Assembly: GCA_002385745.1 (NCBI GenBank)
Contig: DGEC01000038.1
Coordinates: 1 to 15,914 of the forward strand
Source of the DNA: Firmicutes bacterium UBA3936
GTDB lineage: Bacteria; Bacillota; Dethiobacteria; Dethiobacterales; Dethiobacteraceae
Length of the DNA: 15,914 bases
Direction of reading: 5' to 3'
Below are positions 15,891-15,914 of this stretch, piece by piece. A program made the position numbers and the translations under genes. Numbering within the stretch: position 1 is the first letter of the stretch; every line of letters begins with the position of its first letter. Below the pieces are notes generated by a model. It made no database searches, was not told where the DNA came from, and saw only the letters and a program-made list of their open reading frames with translations.

Positions 15891-15906
15891 ATTGTAGGAC
15901 TACAAT
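15891..15906. repeat. 16-base perfect palindrome upstream of the arginine promoter
   Basis: ATTGTAGGACTACAAT is a two-base-spaced inverted repeat with seven-base arms, flanked by CAAG and CTTG a few bases further out. It lies about 30 bases upstream of the -35 box. It could be a protein operator or part of a hairpin ending the gene beyond the window edge; no T-run follows immediately. Confidence 0.5.
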
Positions 15907-15914
15907 ACATCTTG

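Noticed and set aside
15626..15910. 94-codon open frame on the minus strand upstream of argC
   Set aside because: It lies across the promoter and T-box leader; its coding appearance is explained by structured RNA.

Overview
All genes in this window lie on the minus strand, so the window reads biologically from its right end to its left end. The gene content points to an anaerobic, clostridia-like Firmicute: a T-box leader, a CIRCE/HrcA-controlled groESL operon, an argCJBD-carB-argF cluster, strong AGGAGG-type ribosome sites, and frequent GTG/TTG starts. I cannot name the genus from the sequence alone.

Right side (15914 to 6159): a promoter and an Arg-specific T-box leader (specifier CGC, antiterminator T-box motif, intrinsic terminator) precede a tight gene string, argC-argJ-argB-argD-carB-argF-murI. 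Spacings run from a 4-base overlap to 36 bases. Together argC, argJ, argB and argD convert glutamate/N-acetylglutamate to ornithine by the acetyl-recycling route, carB makes carbamoyl phosphate, and argF makes citrulline. The small carbamoyl-phosphate synthase subunit (carA) is missing between argD and carB. Glutamate racemase (murI) closes the string, followed by a 57-codon gene for a small protein ending in GCQLGCF.

Middle (5867 to 3547): a sigma-A-type promoter and a perfect CIRCE operator drive groES-groEL, which end in an intrinsic terminator.

Left side (3418 to 9): a membrane-anchored YkuE-like metallophosphoesterase, then guaA with its own likely promoter. The synthetase half of GuaA is intact, but its glutaminase half has lost the catalytic His and Glu (Gln and Ala instead) and the usual GGP oxyanion loop. 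A good promoter then leads to a DUF4213/DUF364 gene. Its two halves are in different frames, joined exactly at a G GGA AAG heptamer followed directly by a stop codon.

The most notable points are the degenerate GuaA glutaminase and the absence of carA in the same window, which together suggest ammonia-dependent nitrogen incorporation, and the frameshift signal in the DUF364 gene. I found no mobile elements, CRISPR arrays, tRNA or rRNA genes.
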